This document shows positions 24,695 to 34,951 of a DNA stretch of 64,000 nucleotides, piece after piece. The DNA is from Didymella arachidicola (Eukaryota; Ascomycota; Dothideomycetes; Pleosporales; Didymellaceae). The stretch's first letter is position 1, and each line of letters begins with the position of its first letter. The notes beneath the pieces are model-generated. The model worked only from the letters and a program-made list of their open reading frames with translations, was not told where the DNA came from and searched no databases. The position numbers were made by a program, and so were the translations under genes. The DNA lies in the NCBI GenBank assembly GCA_016630955.3, contig CM049987.1:310001-374000 (forward strand). Reading direction: 5' to 3'.

Positions 24695-25984
24695 ATGGCT
24701 TCACGCACCTCCACCTCGACCCCCCGCCGCTCCCGCTCGCCGTCGACCAGCAGCGACTCGTCCGACACAACCATGCTCGACGCCCCGACCCACGTCCCCC
24801 TCACGCCCACGCGCCTGCGCCAGCCCTCGTTGACGCAGACGGCGCCCTCTGCGCAGGCGACACCCTCGGACCCCGCCTTCTCGCTGCTCGTTTCACTGCC
24901 CCGCGAGCTGCGCGACCGCGTCTACGCCTTCGCCCTCACGTCGCCGTATCCCTTCTGGTGGCCCGGCCAGGCGCCCATGAAGCACAACGTCGCCGTCGCC
25001 CTGCTGCAGACGAGCCGCCAGATGCACCACGAGGCCGCCCCGCTGCTGTACACGGCCAACAAGTTCCTCTTCACCCACCCGAGCGACTGCACCGTCTTCC
25101 GCGTCGTCGCCTCGCCCCACGCCGACGCCATCAACAGCGTCTACTTCCGCATCCGCGAAAAGGACCTGCCGCTGTGGACAAAGTACCTCGGCAGCAAGAA
25201 GGAGGACCGCTGCCTCAGGCACGACCTGCCGCACCTCAAGAGCCTGTGCATCTTCCTGCGCTGCGGCACCGCCGCCACCCCGCGCTTCTTCGGCCAGGGC
25301 GCGCTGCCCCCCGCCATGGCCAGCCACGTCCAGGCCGTGCAGAACGCCCTGGGCCAGCAGGTCGCCGCCCTGCACCACCAAGGCCAGCACCAAGGCCAAC
25401 ACCAAGGCCAGCACCAAGGCCAGCACCAAGGCCAGCACCTCCACCCCGCCGCCGCCGCACCCACCGGCCCGCCCGTCATCATCCCCACCGGCGCCCCTGC
25501 CGGCCAGCACCACCCCGCTGACAACACCGCCGGAGACGCCCACACGCCCCTTCCACCCCCGCCCCCTCCCCCGCCCCCGCCCATCCAGCCCTTCGCCACC
25601 TTCACCGCCGCCATGCCCCCCCAACCCAACCACAACATCCTCGCCACCTTCCTCCGCCACGAACGCGAACTCGGCATCGAGTCCCTCTGCCTCAGTCTGC
25701 GCGAAACCCTGCACTCCCCCGACACCACCCCCGCCTCGCTAGCCAGCCACCGCGAGCGCCGCGCCCAGACCAAACCAGAGCCTGAGCATGCGAAAAAAGA
25801 GACTCCAGATGTGAAGATTGTGTGCATCATGCGCGTACCTAAACACGAGGTGAGTCGCTTGGTGAGGCTGCATCCCGAGGAGCTGAGCGTCGATCGGAAT
25901 GGGGATGCGCGGACCCGCTTTCGGAAGCTGCATGGCGTGGATATATGTGTCGAGGTTAGTGGCGTGGATGGGGTGCAGGGGTGA
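24695..25984 (+). CDS. 2EXR-domain protein with a HQGQ coding repeat
   Basis: A single-exon frame gives 429 residues. After a Ser/Thr-rich, probably disordered N-terminus of about 60 residues, SLLVSLPRELRDRVYAFAL and LLQTSRQMHHEAAPLLY mark a 2EXR domain, an F-box-like module common in fungal proteins with no firm function. The middle holds a 12-bp tandem repeat that encodes HQGQ units (25376-25435), then Ala/Pro-rich sequence with a run of about ten prolines. The C-terminus, from about EVSRLVRLHPEEL, looks folded again. The 3' end is uncertain: a GTTAGT donor at 25955 and a TTTTAG acceptor at 26049 could splice out 95 bases and replace the last ten codons with 20 others, ending at 26112. The role is not known. 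Confidence 0.72.
   Translation: MASRTSTSTPRRSRSPSTSSDSSDTTMLDAPTHVPLTPTRLRQPSLTQTAPSAQATPSDPAFSLLVSLPRELRDRVYAFALTSPYPFWWPGQAPMKHNVAVALLQTSRQMHHEAAPLLYTANKFLFTHPSDCTVFRVVASPHADAINSVYFRIREKDLPLWTKYLGSKKEDRCLRHDLPHLKSLCIFLRCGTAATPRFFGQGALPPAMASHVQAVQNALGQQVAALHHQGQHQGQHQGQHQGQHQGQHLHPAAAAPTGPPVIIPTGAPAGQHHPADNTAGDAHTPLPPPPPPPPPPIQPFATFTAAMPPQPNHNILATFLRHERELGIESLCLSLRETLHSPDTTPASLASHRERRAQTKPEPEHAKKETPDVKIVCIMRVPKHEVSRLVRLHPEELSVDRNGDARTRFRKLHGVDICVEVSGVDGVQG
25376..25435. repeat. 12-bp coding tandem repeat, five copies
   Basis: CACCAAGGCCAG (one copy CACCAAGGCCAA) is repeated five times in the 2EXR gene and encodes HQGQ units. The repeat length keeps the frame, so copy number can change without disrupting the protein. 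Confidence 0.92.
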
Positions 25985-26258
25985 TGGAGGGGATTTGTGG
26001 GACGAGGGCGAGTGTAGCGGAGATGAGATACCCATTTGTTTCTTTTTAGGCATGTGAGGATTGGGAAGGTTTTTGTCAAGAGGTGCTGGTGTGTGTCTTG
26101 ATCTGGTGGTAGAGGGACATGGGAAAAATGCGATACACAGTGAACAACTCCCCATTCTCCCCTCGTCTCCTCATTCGCTCGAGCCTGCTTACTTGGCGCC
26201 TGGTCTCGCTCCTTCTTTCACAGCATATTCACAACTACCTCGCACCACCCAGTTCCCC

Positions 26259-26830
26259 CTACCTCACCTGCTCCGGCTCCCTCTCCTCCGCCGGAGGCCC
26301 CCCATTATTCCCCCTCGTACCCGCCGCCGGCTCCTTCAAATTCCTCTGCTTGGCATGCTTCGGGTCGTCCTTGATATCCCTCACATTGCTCTGCACATAG
26401 CCCTCCTTCAGCCCCGCAAGCCCGCCGCTCCCGCCGCTGCGCTTCGAGTTATCGTGCAGCTCCTGGCTCGTCTGCCCCGAGCCCGGGTGTCCGAGGCCCG
26501 TGTGCACGGCGCCCGAGTCGGCGCCGACCAGGGTCGACGAGGCGCTGGTGAAGGTCTTTTGGTTGTGGAGGTCTGGGCTCGGGGTGTAGGTTGAGGACTT
26601 GGGTGCTGTGCCGGGGGGGAGCGTTTGTGCTTTGAACTCGGGGGCTGCGTCTTTGTCTGAGACGATCCTTCCGGGCTGGTGCTGCGAGCTTGTTAGTTCT
26701 ATGCACATTCCAAAACCGGCACAGCGTTGAGGACATTCCAACTTACTCCACCAGTCGTGAGGGGCTCGCTGGGCTTAACATGACCGGCAAACGGGCCCTG
26801 GTTGACAACTGAATCGGGGTTTTGAGACAT
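26259..26830 (-). CDS. Small conserved fungal protein of unknown function
   Basis: Two exons, 26830-26747 and 26681-26259, flank a 65-bp intron (GTAAGT donor, CAG acceptor, CTAAC branch) and give 168 residues. The protein begins MSQNPDSVVNQGPFAGHVKP, continues with SDKDAAPEFKAQTLPPGTAP, and ends Gly/Asn/Pro/Glu-rich. It is hydrophilic throughout, with no signal peptide, membrane helix or catalytic motif, and is probably largely disordered. From memory it resembles uncharacterised proteins that are widespread in Pezizomycotina; no function is offered. The splice joins in phase 0, and the first exon starts at the only methionine that fits this frame. Confidence 0.72.
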
Positions 26831-27991
26831 GTTGAAGAGAATCGAATGCTTGTAGGTATCAAGAAAGTAGGAGATTTTCAACAAATTCAACCGTGTCAAT
26901 TGAAGAAGAATAAATCGTGTCGATTGAACAAGAATAAATCTGTCGCGTTCGAGAAGCTGTAGAGCTCTACCGAAGCTCATGTACATGACGGCGTCATGTG
27001 TAATTTGACATCGCAAACACGTCATCAGCGCAATGAAGCTGCTATGAGCGCATTGAGACATCAACGTCAGTCCTGTACCGCGTCAATCGGTCGCGTGATA
27101 GTGCACTATTACAAACTTCACCACATGGCTGCGGGAGGAATGCGGTGCTGCGAGTAGTAGCTCCATCTTGTAATTCTTGGCATCCATCATGGCGCAACTC
27201 ATTACCCGCTGGCCTTCTACCTACGCCTTCTGTTTCCAAGACATCTGCATTTACGGCTGGAAAGTATACTCCATCCGAGCTTCTCGACATGTCTCCTCTC
27301 CGGCTATCCGATTTTACGTATCCAGACGACGATCCGCTGACTAGCGCGTGCTTACTTGCTCGCAGTAGCATGCTTTCGGCCGCTGATGCGAGCTGTGGTG
27401 CGCCTTTGAAATCCTGAAAGACGTTGGCGCGACATCGATAGACAACATTTCCAAATCTGTTGCATGGTCAGGAAGGATGGTCATCAATGGAAGTGTTCGA
27501 ATCACGGATACCACAAGTGTCCCTCGTAAGAACGTCTATTCTCCTCACTGTCCAACAGCATCGACATGGTAAGGCTGCGAGACTTTTCATTCTGTATCTG
27601 TAAAACACTTCGCGGGCAAGTGTTAAATGTGCCTATATAAAATCAGTAAATCTGGGGCCGTTGGCGGTTCTGGCACGCCGTGCGATCTATAAAATAGTGT
27701 TCAGTGCATCTCGAGCAAGCCTTGCCCACTCACAGAACGCGTCGATCGCCCGTCCGTGCTCTTTGTAGTCGTAAACCGTCTCTTCAGATCTTGATCACCA
27801 AAGCCGACCTTGAGGAAATCGACACCTCCTGTTGAGCAAGGGATCTATACACTCACGTGAGGCATCATCCCGTTATGCAAAACCATCTCCAATGGTCCAA
27901 AAGACATAAAAATGACACAAAAATGACACAAAAATGACACCAGCTAAACTCATCGAGACAACGTACCATGGACAAGTGTCAATAGCACTGT
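26831..27991. other. Intergenic region with a small 11-bp repeat
   Basis: No gene is supported. The best open frame (27145-27417 +, 90 codons) has no features. A triplicated 11-bp unit at 27908-27940 lies just beyond the stop codon of the splicing factor and is therefore probably in its 3' untranslated region. Confidence 0.45.
27908..27940. repeat. 11-bp tandem repeat, three copies
   Basis: AAAAATGACAC is repeated three times exactly, about 50-85 bases past the stop codon of the Rsd1-like gene. On the transcript it would read as three GUGUCAUUUUU units. Confidence 0.9.
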
Positions 27992-29821
27992 CTAAAATTT
28001 GCTGGCGGCAGCGCCCCAGAGAGAGTTGTAGATCTTGTCGACGACGTAGGAGGCCATAATCGTGCGGTGGTTGAAGCTGCGACCGTTAAGACCCTGCAGA
28101 GCCTTTTCACCTCCGGAGACAGAGTCAAACTTGACGTAGATGTCGCCTTCAGTGTTCGGGTCGACGGCAATGTGGACGACCTTGCCGTACTTCTTGTCGC
28201 ACTCGGTCCTGACTTCGGTTTCGAGGTCCTTGACCCAACCGCTGCCGTACTGGCTCTGCTCCCTATTTCATAGTCAGCGTGTAGTCCATCATTCTGAAAG
28301 GGGCCACTCACTCGTCAGCATCGAAAGCGTTTTCAATCTTGATGCACTTCGAAGCCATAGGCTTGTCGACAACAGGAGCACGAGGCTTGTTAACAACGAG
28401 TGCAGCGCCCTGCTTGGCAGGCTCGGCTGGATCACGACGAGCTAGTGCGTCCATCAGCTTGGAACGATCGTAAGTCTTGAAGTTGACTCCGGCAACATCA
28501 GTGTCGTCAAGAGCAGAAGCGCCGCTGACACCGCGATCATCCTTGCTGTGAGTGCGGTCGAAGACGCCGCCAGAACCACCAGCATATGCACCACGGCCAC
28601 CGGCGCCGCTAAAAGCAGAGCCCTGGTAGCTCTGTGCTTGTTGGTTGAATGTGCGAAGCAAATTGGCTGTCGACTCTGGTGTGAACTTGTCGTTACCGAG
28701 ACCGACTCTGATCTGGCGACCTGCGAGCTCGAAACCGTTCATCTCTGCTAGAGCATCTTTAGCGTTACTGGGATTAACAAACCTGGCGCATGTCAGCTTC
28801 TGGAGGTACAAAATATTAGCGCAGATCTTACTGTACGAAGCCGTAACCCTTCGATCTGCCGGGGTTCGCCTCGTCGCGCTGGAGAATGACCTGCTCCAGC
28901 TCACCATAGGGCTCGAAGATCTCCTTCAAATCCTTTTCAGTGACACTGAAATGAATGTTGCCTACGTAAAGGCGGTGGAAGGGGGCGCCGTTTGCACCGG
29001 GAGCGGCGCCTCCCTCAGATGGGCGGGCAGCGCGGTTCTTCTCAGCTTCAGTAAGCTGCGCAATGATGGGGACACCTTTCAGCTTCTGTCCAGTCAGCTC
29101 CAGAGCCTTAGGAACGGACTCTTCGTCCTTGAACTCAACGTAGCCAACGCTAAAATCACAATTAGCAAGGTCATTGATACTATTGCAGTGTAGCTTACCC
29201 CTTTGAGCGACCAGTCACTCGATCTTTCACGATCTGGGCATCAACTACGGGTCCAATAGCCTCAAAGAACGAGCGGACGTGGCGTGTCTCGGCACGTTGG
29301 GATATCTGCTGAACAAAGATAGTTCGCTTATCACGATCGTCTTCGGTAACTTCAGGAATGGCCGTCTCCTCACGGCGACCTCCTCTACGCTCCTCGCCAG
29401 CGCGGCGTTCAACAGATCGTTCCCTCTCGCGGCGGGGCCTATCACCACGTGGGGAGCGCGAACGAGCGCGTCCCCCACCGCTGTAGTAGTCGCCACCGCG
29501 ATCTCTGCGCGCTCCACGGTATCGGTCGCGAGAACTGCTTCGTCTGTACCTGTCATCGTCACCTCTGCTCGATCGCGGACGGCTGTCGTCCCGGCGTCGG
29601 TGGTCCCGATCGCGGCTTCGTCGTCTTTCACCCCGGCGGTCACCCCGATCTTTGCTGCGGTCGCGACGGTCGCCATTTCGGTCGCGGCGGTCGCTGTAAC
29701 GATCGTCCTTGCGTGAGTCTGAGTCGCGGGCCTCATCATTAGCCTGTTGCTCGCGGTTCTTCTCGACATCGCGGGCAGCCTCCTCGAGGAGGGCATCGAC
29801 ATCCATAGCGTCTGAGGCCAT
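27992..29821 (-). CDS. rsd1: Rsd1/RBM39 (CAPER)-type SR splicing factor
   Basis: Four exons, 29821-29199, 29149-28832, 28782-28312 and 28262-27992, with introns of 49, 49 and 49 bp, encode 560 residues. The N-terminal 170 residues are an Arg/Ser/Asp-rich RS-like domain. RRM1 (RTIFVQQISQRAETRHVRSFF) spans about 175-255, RRM2 (RLYVGNIHFSVTEKDLKEIF) about 285-360, and a C-terminal U2AF-homology motif about 465-555, with the GRSF signature of that subfamily. This order is diagnostic for RBM39/Rsd1 proteins, which connect U2AF and U2 snRNP during 3' splice-site recognition in the nucleus. All three exon joins fall inside conserved RRM segments (SKGVGYVEF, GYGFVQFVNPSNA, DADEEQSQYGSGW), which fixes the model. 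Confidence 0.93.
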
Positions 29822-30773
29822 GTCTGTGTCGGTAGAGTCCTAGCTCTCGATAAGTTGTGTCGGTCGGTAGTGCTGGGCGCAGTCACGGAACGGGCGCAGT
29901 GCGTGGTATGAAGTAGTTGCGGTAAGCCGTAAGGCTAAGAGATTATATTGCAGACCGAGCGTTTGCGCAAGGCAGCTAGTACTCCAAGCAAGATCTTCGC
30001 AGCGACAATTGACCGTACAGAGTCTTGTTGCAGGCGGATCGTGCTTGTTGATGTGCAAAACCTGCAGTTGGTGGTGAGGTGCAGGGGGAGAGAGAGGCTG
30101 GATTTGATTTGATTTGAGGTTCGCGCTAGTCGACGGGTGGCGGTAAAAACTCGGCAAGAGCCACAAGCAAACGGCGGATAAGCCAATGCAACACCATTGT
30201 CAGCACAAGAACAAAAAGGCCAATAACTACACAATTACACTATAAAATCCCTTAAATTCTTATTGCGCGTCTGTCTACAACATTGCGGCATTTAATCAGG
30301 TATCTAGATTTCATTATTATTATTAGCTGCTGTAGAGGTGAGATGGTTCACGTTGACGATGTTGATGGTGCAGGGTGGCCCGGGCTTATCCGCTGTTTTT
30401 TTTCGTTAACATGAAAGGCAGGCAGGTGCATCCACGTGAGCAAACACTATCAGGTACTGTGTGCATTCTTGTGCGCAAATACGATCTGGCAGCACCTATC
30501 ACCTTACTCAAGGTTATCAGTACTGTGACTTCGCCTCGTGGGTAATTGTGAGGGCGGACGGGCAGGCACGAGCCAAATTCATGGTAACGGCTGTGACGAA
30601 CGGTGCGCTAATACGCACATTAATATTAGGATAGGTAGATGCAATCGTGAAATGAGTCCAGCTACAAGCCAGAAGTGAGCCACCCAACATGTCATGAGTA
30701 GTCGTACAGAACCGCAACGCCAACCCAATGCTGTCTATATAGTCGTAACCTCGAACACTGCACGATGGCGCGC
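29822..30773. other. Intergenic region between the splicing factor and Scs7
   Basis: This holds the promoter of the splicing factor and the 3' region of the hydroxylase, both transcribed leftwards. Sequence around 30240-30330 is AT-rich with an ATT triplet run (30313-30325). No gene is seen. Confidence 0.5.
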
Positions 30774-32017
30774 TCACGACGTCTTGATGACCTTCGGCGC
30801 ACCCATCTCCAGCTCGGTACCAAATACCCAGTCCCAGAAGCGGTTGGTAACGCCAAAGCCGTTCTCGTAGTCGGCGAAGTGGTGCTTGAGGTGGTACTTC
30901 TTCAGCTCCTGGTACCAGGGGGGAAGCTTCTGGTGGTGAAGGAAGTAGTGAGTCATGTCGTACAGCGTGTAGCCGAAAACACCGCCACAGTAGGCAGCTG
31001 TCGCAGCATACCAGTTGTGGAAGAAGACGGTGTGTGCAAACTTCCAGAATGGTGCTGCAAGCGCTGCGAACAGGGTAGGAGGCATGACCAGCCTGTATTT
31101 GTCCATTGGTAGGTAGTGGTGGATACCGTGGAGTAGGAAATGCAGGCTAAGAGCGACGCGATTGTTGGGAAGGTGGCTGCGGGACGTTAAAAATTGACAG
31201 ATTCGCGGCTGATGTACACTTACTTATCAAGGTGGAACAAGCATCGGTGGAGTACGTATTCGATGATGGTCCAGAAACCAACGCCGAACACCCAGTACCC
31301 GGCAAGAGCTGGGTAGCTCAAGTCGCCTTGAGCAGCGATGTAGGTCACGCCTGCGACGACAGGCCACCAGAGCGTTGGAACCACCCACCATGGGGTCATA
31401 CTCAAAGGCTCCAAGAAGTTCCCGAAGAGAGGGGCAGAATCTCCTCCCTTGTAGTGGCGCGGGCGGTGGACCTGCTCCAGGTAGAAGTCCTTCTCGAAGC
31501 CGCCATTCCAGACCTGCATGAACAGAGGCTTGTTGAGGTCGAGGAATTTGTGCTGCTTGTAGTCCAGGCTGTGGTCGGTTTCGCGCGACAGGTCTTCGGC
31601 GCTTGACATGCCAGTGGCGGCGTACAGGGGCCTCTGGTTCTGGTCGACGCCCTTGAGCTCGATCTTGCCGACTTCAGACGGAGGGAGTGGCACGATCTCG
31701 TAAGGCCTGCTGCTCTTGGTGACAGCTTCCATGACCTCCTCGCCAGCAACGAAGCCAATCAGGCACTCGTCCAAGATCTCATAGGCAGAGTCTGAGTGGG
31801 CGTGGGAGATCTCATCCTTCAAAATTTCGGTAATGTCCTTGCCGCCGTACTCGAGGATGAGCTCGCCACCACCCGGGTGGCCGTCAAGAAAGTCTGTAAC
31901 ATCGTACACCTTGGTACCGATTGTAACATAGCAGGACTTTTCGTTGTTATGCGACTCAACCTCGACACTCGGAATGGTCGGAAGGCTGCAGCTTGGCATC
32001 GTGACGGTGGTAGACAT
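30774..32017 (-). CDS. SCS7: Scs7-type fatty acid 2-hydroxylase (cytochrome b5 fusion)
   Basis: Two exons, 32017-31224 and 31176-30774, with a 47-bp intron, give 398 residues. Scs7 of yeast has 384. The N-terminal cytochrome b5 domain shows HPGG (H47) and SHAHSD (H72/H74) as haem ligands. The C-terminal fatty-acid-hydroxylase domain has several membrane helices and the expected histidine clusters: EYVLHRCLFHLDNHL (completed by the splice), LHFLLHGIHHYLP, MTHYFLHHQKLP and YHLKHHF. These bind the di-iron centre. The enzyme works in the ER membrane and 2-hydroxylates the very-long-chain fatty acid of ceramide. The start is uncertain: methionines at 32017 and 31999 (better -3 base, and closer to relatives that begin MPS) are both plausible, and the frame is open to 32098. 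Confidence 0.94.
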
Positions 32018-33124
32018 TTGGTCGATAGGCTGGAGCCTCGGGCCTCGCGAAGTCTCGACAAGGAGGAGTGTTTGGGCGACTCGACTACCGGGGCGCAAAT
32101 CAGTGTTTACGGAAGACTACGGCCACAACACGTGGTAATGCGCGGAAGAAGAAGGCAGGCGCAGGCGGATGCAATGCCGATAGTAACTAGTTGTTGAAAG
32201 GAGCCGAACACAGCGAAGAGTCACTGCGGTGAAAAGTGCTGTAAGATTGCGAGAAGGGGAGCGGGTATCGTTAATTGTCAGGAGAGCCAAGCTTCGGGGA
32301 CTTAGGTCGCGCCGGGCAGATCACGCCTGAGCGTGGCGAGACATCTGTCTGACCGGACCCTGGCTTTCCGTCCTCCGAGCCAACGTTCATTGGTGCAGAC
32401 AGGGCAGATTGCTCAAGGAGCGAAATTTGTCTTCTAATAAGATGACGTGTACTAAATCATAAAATGATGATGCGTTGTTCTGTTGTAGTGCAACATTATT
32501 GTACGGCCTCTGAGATGTTCCCTGATGTGCCGCCCGTATATGCATGTCTGCTGCCCCTGTCCGCATTCAAAGGCTTGTTGTCAGACCGACCGTAGAGCTG
32601 ATGACACCGAGCAGTAGCTTGTTTTAGCCTGCCATGATTTTAATCTTGAGTAGTTGCAGCAATGACACTGAAGAAAGGCCATCAACCCCGGGCAAAAGCA
32701 GTTCGCGGAGTGTTCTGCATATTCTGGGAATAAGTTGTGATTGTCGGTCATGGCATCAGAAAGAAAAGGAGTACAATCGGCCGACGACATCGTTCCCTCA
32801 CACCATTCCCAGCTTCACGAGAGAGTCGTAGCATCGTGCAAATTGAAGTCCTTCGGTCACTCGGATTGGATACATCTTAGAGAGCCCTATTAGCGGCTTG
32901 GTCAGCGCATCGTGTTGCAAACAGACTGTCTCTTTTGGTGTCTTGTTAACGCGTAGGGCTATGGGAAATATCCACGAATCTATCATCTTGTTCACGACGG
33001 AAACGGCCAATGAGTTGAGAATTATATGAATTCGCGCTTCAAAGACTGGGATATATTATAGAGCAATCGGATGCTCATGAAATCGACAGCAGTCGTGGAG
33101 TGATGCTGAGCTGAGAACGCATGT
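32018..33124. other. Intergenic region, Scs7 promoter and kinase 3' side
   Basis: No gene is supported on either strand. Short open frames here lack motifs. The left 300 bases should contain the Scs7 promoter. Confidence 0.5.
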
Positions 33125-34237
33125 TCAGTCCCCGTCTTTCGCCCACCACTCGTCTGCTAGCAGTTCTGTTGCTGTCGGTCGATCTCTCCAGTCCAGCCTC
33201 ATGATTTTGCCAATGAATACCTTGTCGTCTTTGCCAACTTCCCGCTCCGTCGCCCGAGGAAATGGTGTGGTTTTCTTGAAGGGAATTGCCTGCATTAAGT
33301 ATAGAATTGATTTGACAGTCTCCGGGCTTGCAATTTCTGCGAACTTTGCAGGGAACGAAGCAAAATATTGGAATTGTTCTGAAAGAACTCCAAGGAGATA
33401 CTCTTCATGATCCTGTGTCACGCCTTCGGGTCGAAAAAGATTGAAGTCCCCGCCGTATATCAGGCTGATCAGCTAGATCGCGAATGTGTTAGCAACAAGG
33501 GCTGGCGTAGGAGGTAGGTTCATGCGTACAAAAGCTCCATACGACCATATGTCTGCGGCTGTATTCCACGGCATTTCCAAGATGACTTCCGGGCTTGACC
33601 AGATTGGAGCTCCAACCAACGTTCCGGCTTTTGCCACGTCCGAATGCGCAGGATGGCATCCACCTAGGTCACCTAACCGGACGTCTGAAAACCTCATGTC
33701 ACCTTCTTGGAAGTTGACGAATACATTGTCAGGCTTGACGTCTTAGCTGCGGTCAGTCCACACTTCATTTGCTTGTCAAGATGTTGGTGTACCTGTGTGT
33801 ACATAGCCGTCGCTATGCAGCACTCTCGACGCTTCCAAGATTTGTCGAGAAATGTACTTGAGTTCCTTCCGGCTCAATGTTTGCTTGATCGATGCATCAA
33901 GAAGGTCGCTCTGGAAATGTTTCAAGACGATAGTTACAGGGGTCGAGGGCTCGACAACCTCGTCAATCATCGGCCGAAGGTAGGGAGTACGGTGTTGAAA
34001 CTGCCTGAGTACATCACATTCATTCTCTACCCTCGGGTGGCCTAGAACACTTTTCACCACGACGGTCTCTTGCTTGTGATAGTTCCTTAAAATTGTCAGT
34101 GGTTAGCCTAGCTGCAATCGTCCTGGACTAGCTTACTTCGCGAGCCATACGTATTCCTGGATCTCTTTTGTGATAGTGTACGTTCCGTCTTTGCCCCTCA
34201 GTATCTCACCTATTCGAAAGAGAGGCGGCATGGACAT
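33125..34237 (-). CDS. Small serine/threonine protein kinase with HTD and DLG motifs
   Basis: Four exons, 34237-34137, 34085-33793, 33741-33530 and 33472-33125, with introns of 51, 51 and 57 bp, encode 317 residues, barely more than a kinase domain. An in-frame TAG sits two codons before the start. Visible motifs are the VAIK-type lysine K45 (TVVVKSV), helix-C glutamate E56, the catalytic loop HTDVKPDN (D132), the metal loop DLGG (D156) in place of DFG, and SPE in place of APE. The glycine loop is not obvious. The catalytic lysine and aspartates are kept, so activity is plausible. The second splice completes the codon of the catalytic aspartate. I know similar small kinases only as uncharacterised fungal proteins; substrate and pathway are unknown. 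It is divergent from the lactone oxidase gene. Confidence 0.8.
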
Positions 34238-34951
34238 GAACTATGCAACCTTCAGTTGCTCGAGTAATATAATGGGATTCCAAGGAGAACAGGACCAGTA
34301 GTGTCGGATAAGAGTGAAAGGAGAGTTGACCGTACTAAGCGAGCTAATTACGCTGCCAAGATACTGCTTTGGTTCACGTAAGCTTCAACTACTGATAGAA
34401 GAGATAACTCTATAATAGTGAATCTCGTTGTCCGCAGTCGAAGCGCCTCAACGGGATCGCTCTCCCTCTCTGGTGATATGGAGACAGTGAGAAGAGATGA
34501 ACACTCTTGGAAGCTCTGATGTCTCCACTCTGCACGAGAGGACTTATTGCTCTGCAAAACGGACATCTGTAGGACCTCAATGTGTATGGTTGGCAGCTAA
34601 TGCTGTAGGATTCATTAGGTGAAGTCGAGAACGTTTGCATCGGAGCTAAAGTCGGGTGTACTAACTACGTTGGGTAGCTCAGCTCCACTTCCACCGCTGC
34701 CCCTCCAAGTGCATTACCTAGTCTCGAATGGACTCGGACAAGCTTAGGATGTGGCAGATGTGATCACAGTACTTATTAAAGGCCCCCCAGACGTAGCGCG
34801 CGGTACCTAGCTTCGAACTTCACTCGTGAAGCCTGCTGCTTGACTGGCGACACCAGCAAGCGAAACATCGTCAACGTCATCCACGCATCGACATTCGCAC
34901 ATCTCGAAGCGTATCCGCGATACACCCAGCGCGCGAAGCACAACACCGGAG
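34238..34951. other. Shared 5' region of the kinase and lactone oxidase genes
   Basis: About 710 bases lie between two divergent start codons, so both promoters should be here. No gene or clear element was recognised. Confidence 0.5.

Noticed and set aside
24893..26079. Minus-strand frames of 273 and 312 codons opposite the 2EXR gene
   Set aside because: High GC and the repeat keep the antisense frames open. Composition is Gly/Ala/Arg or Trp/Pro-rich with no domain, while the plus strand encodes a recognisable 2EXR domain.
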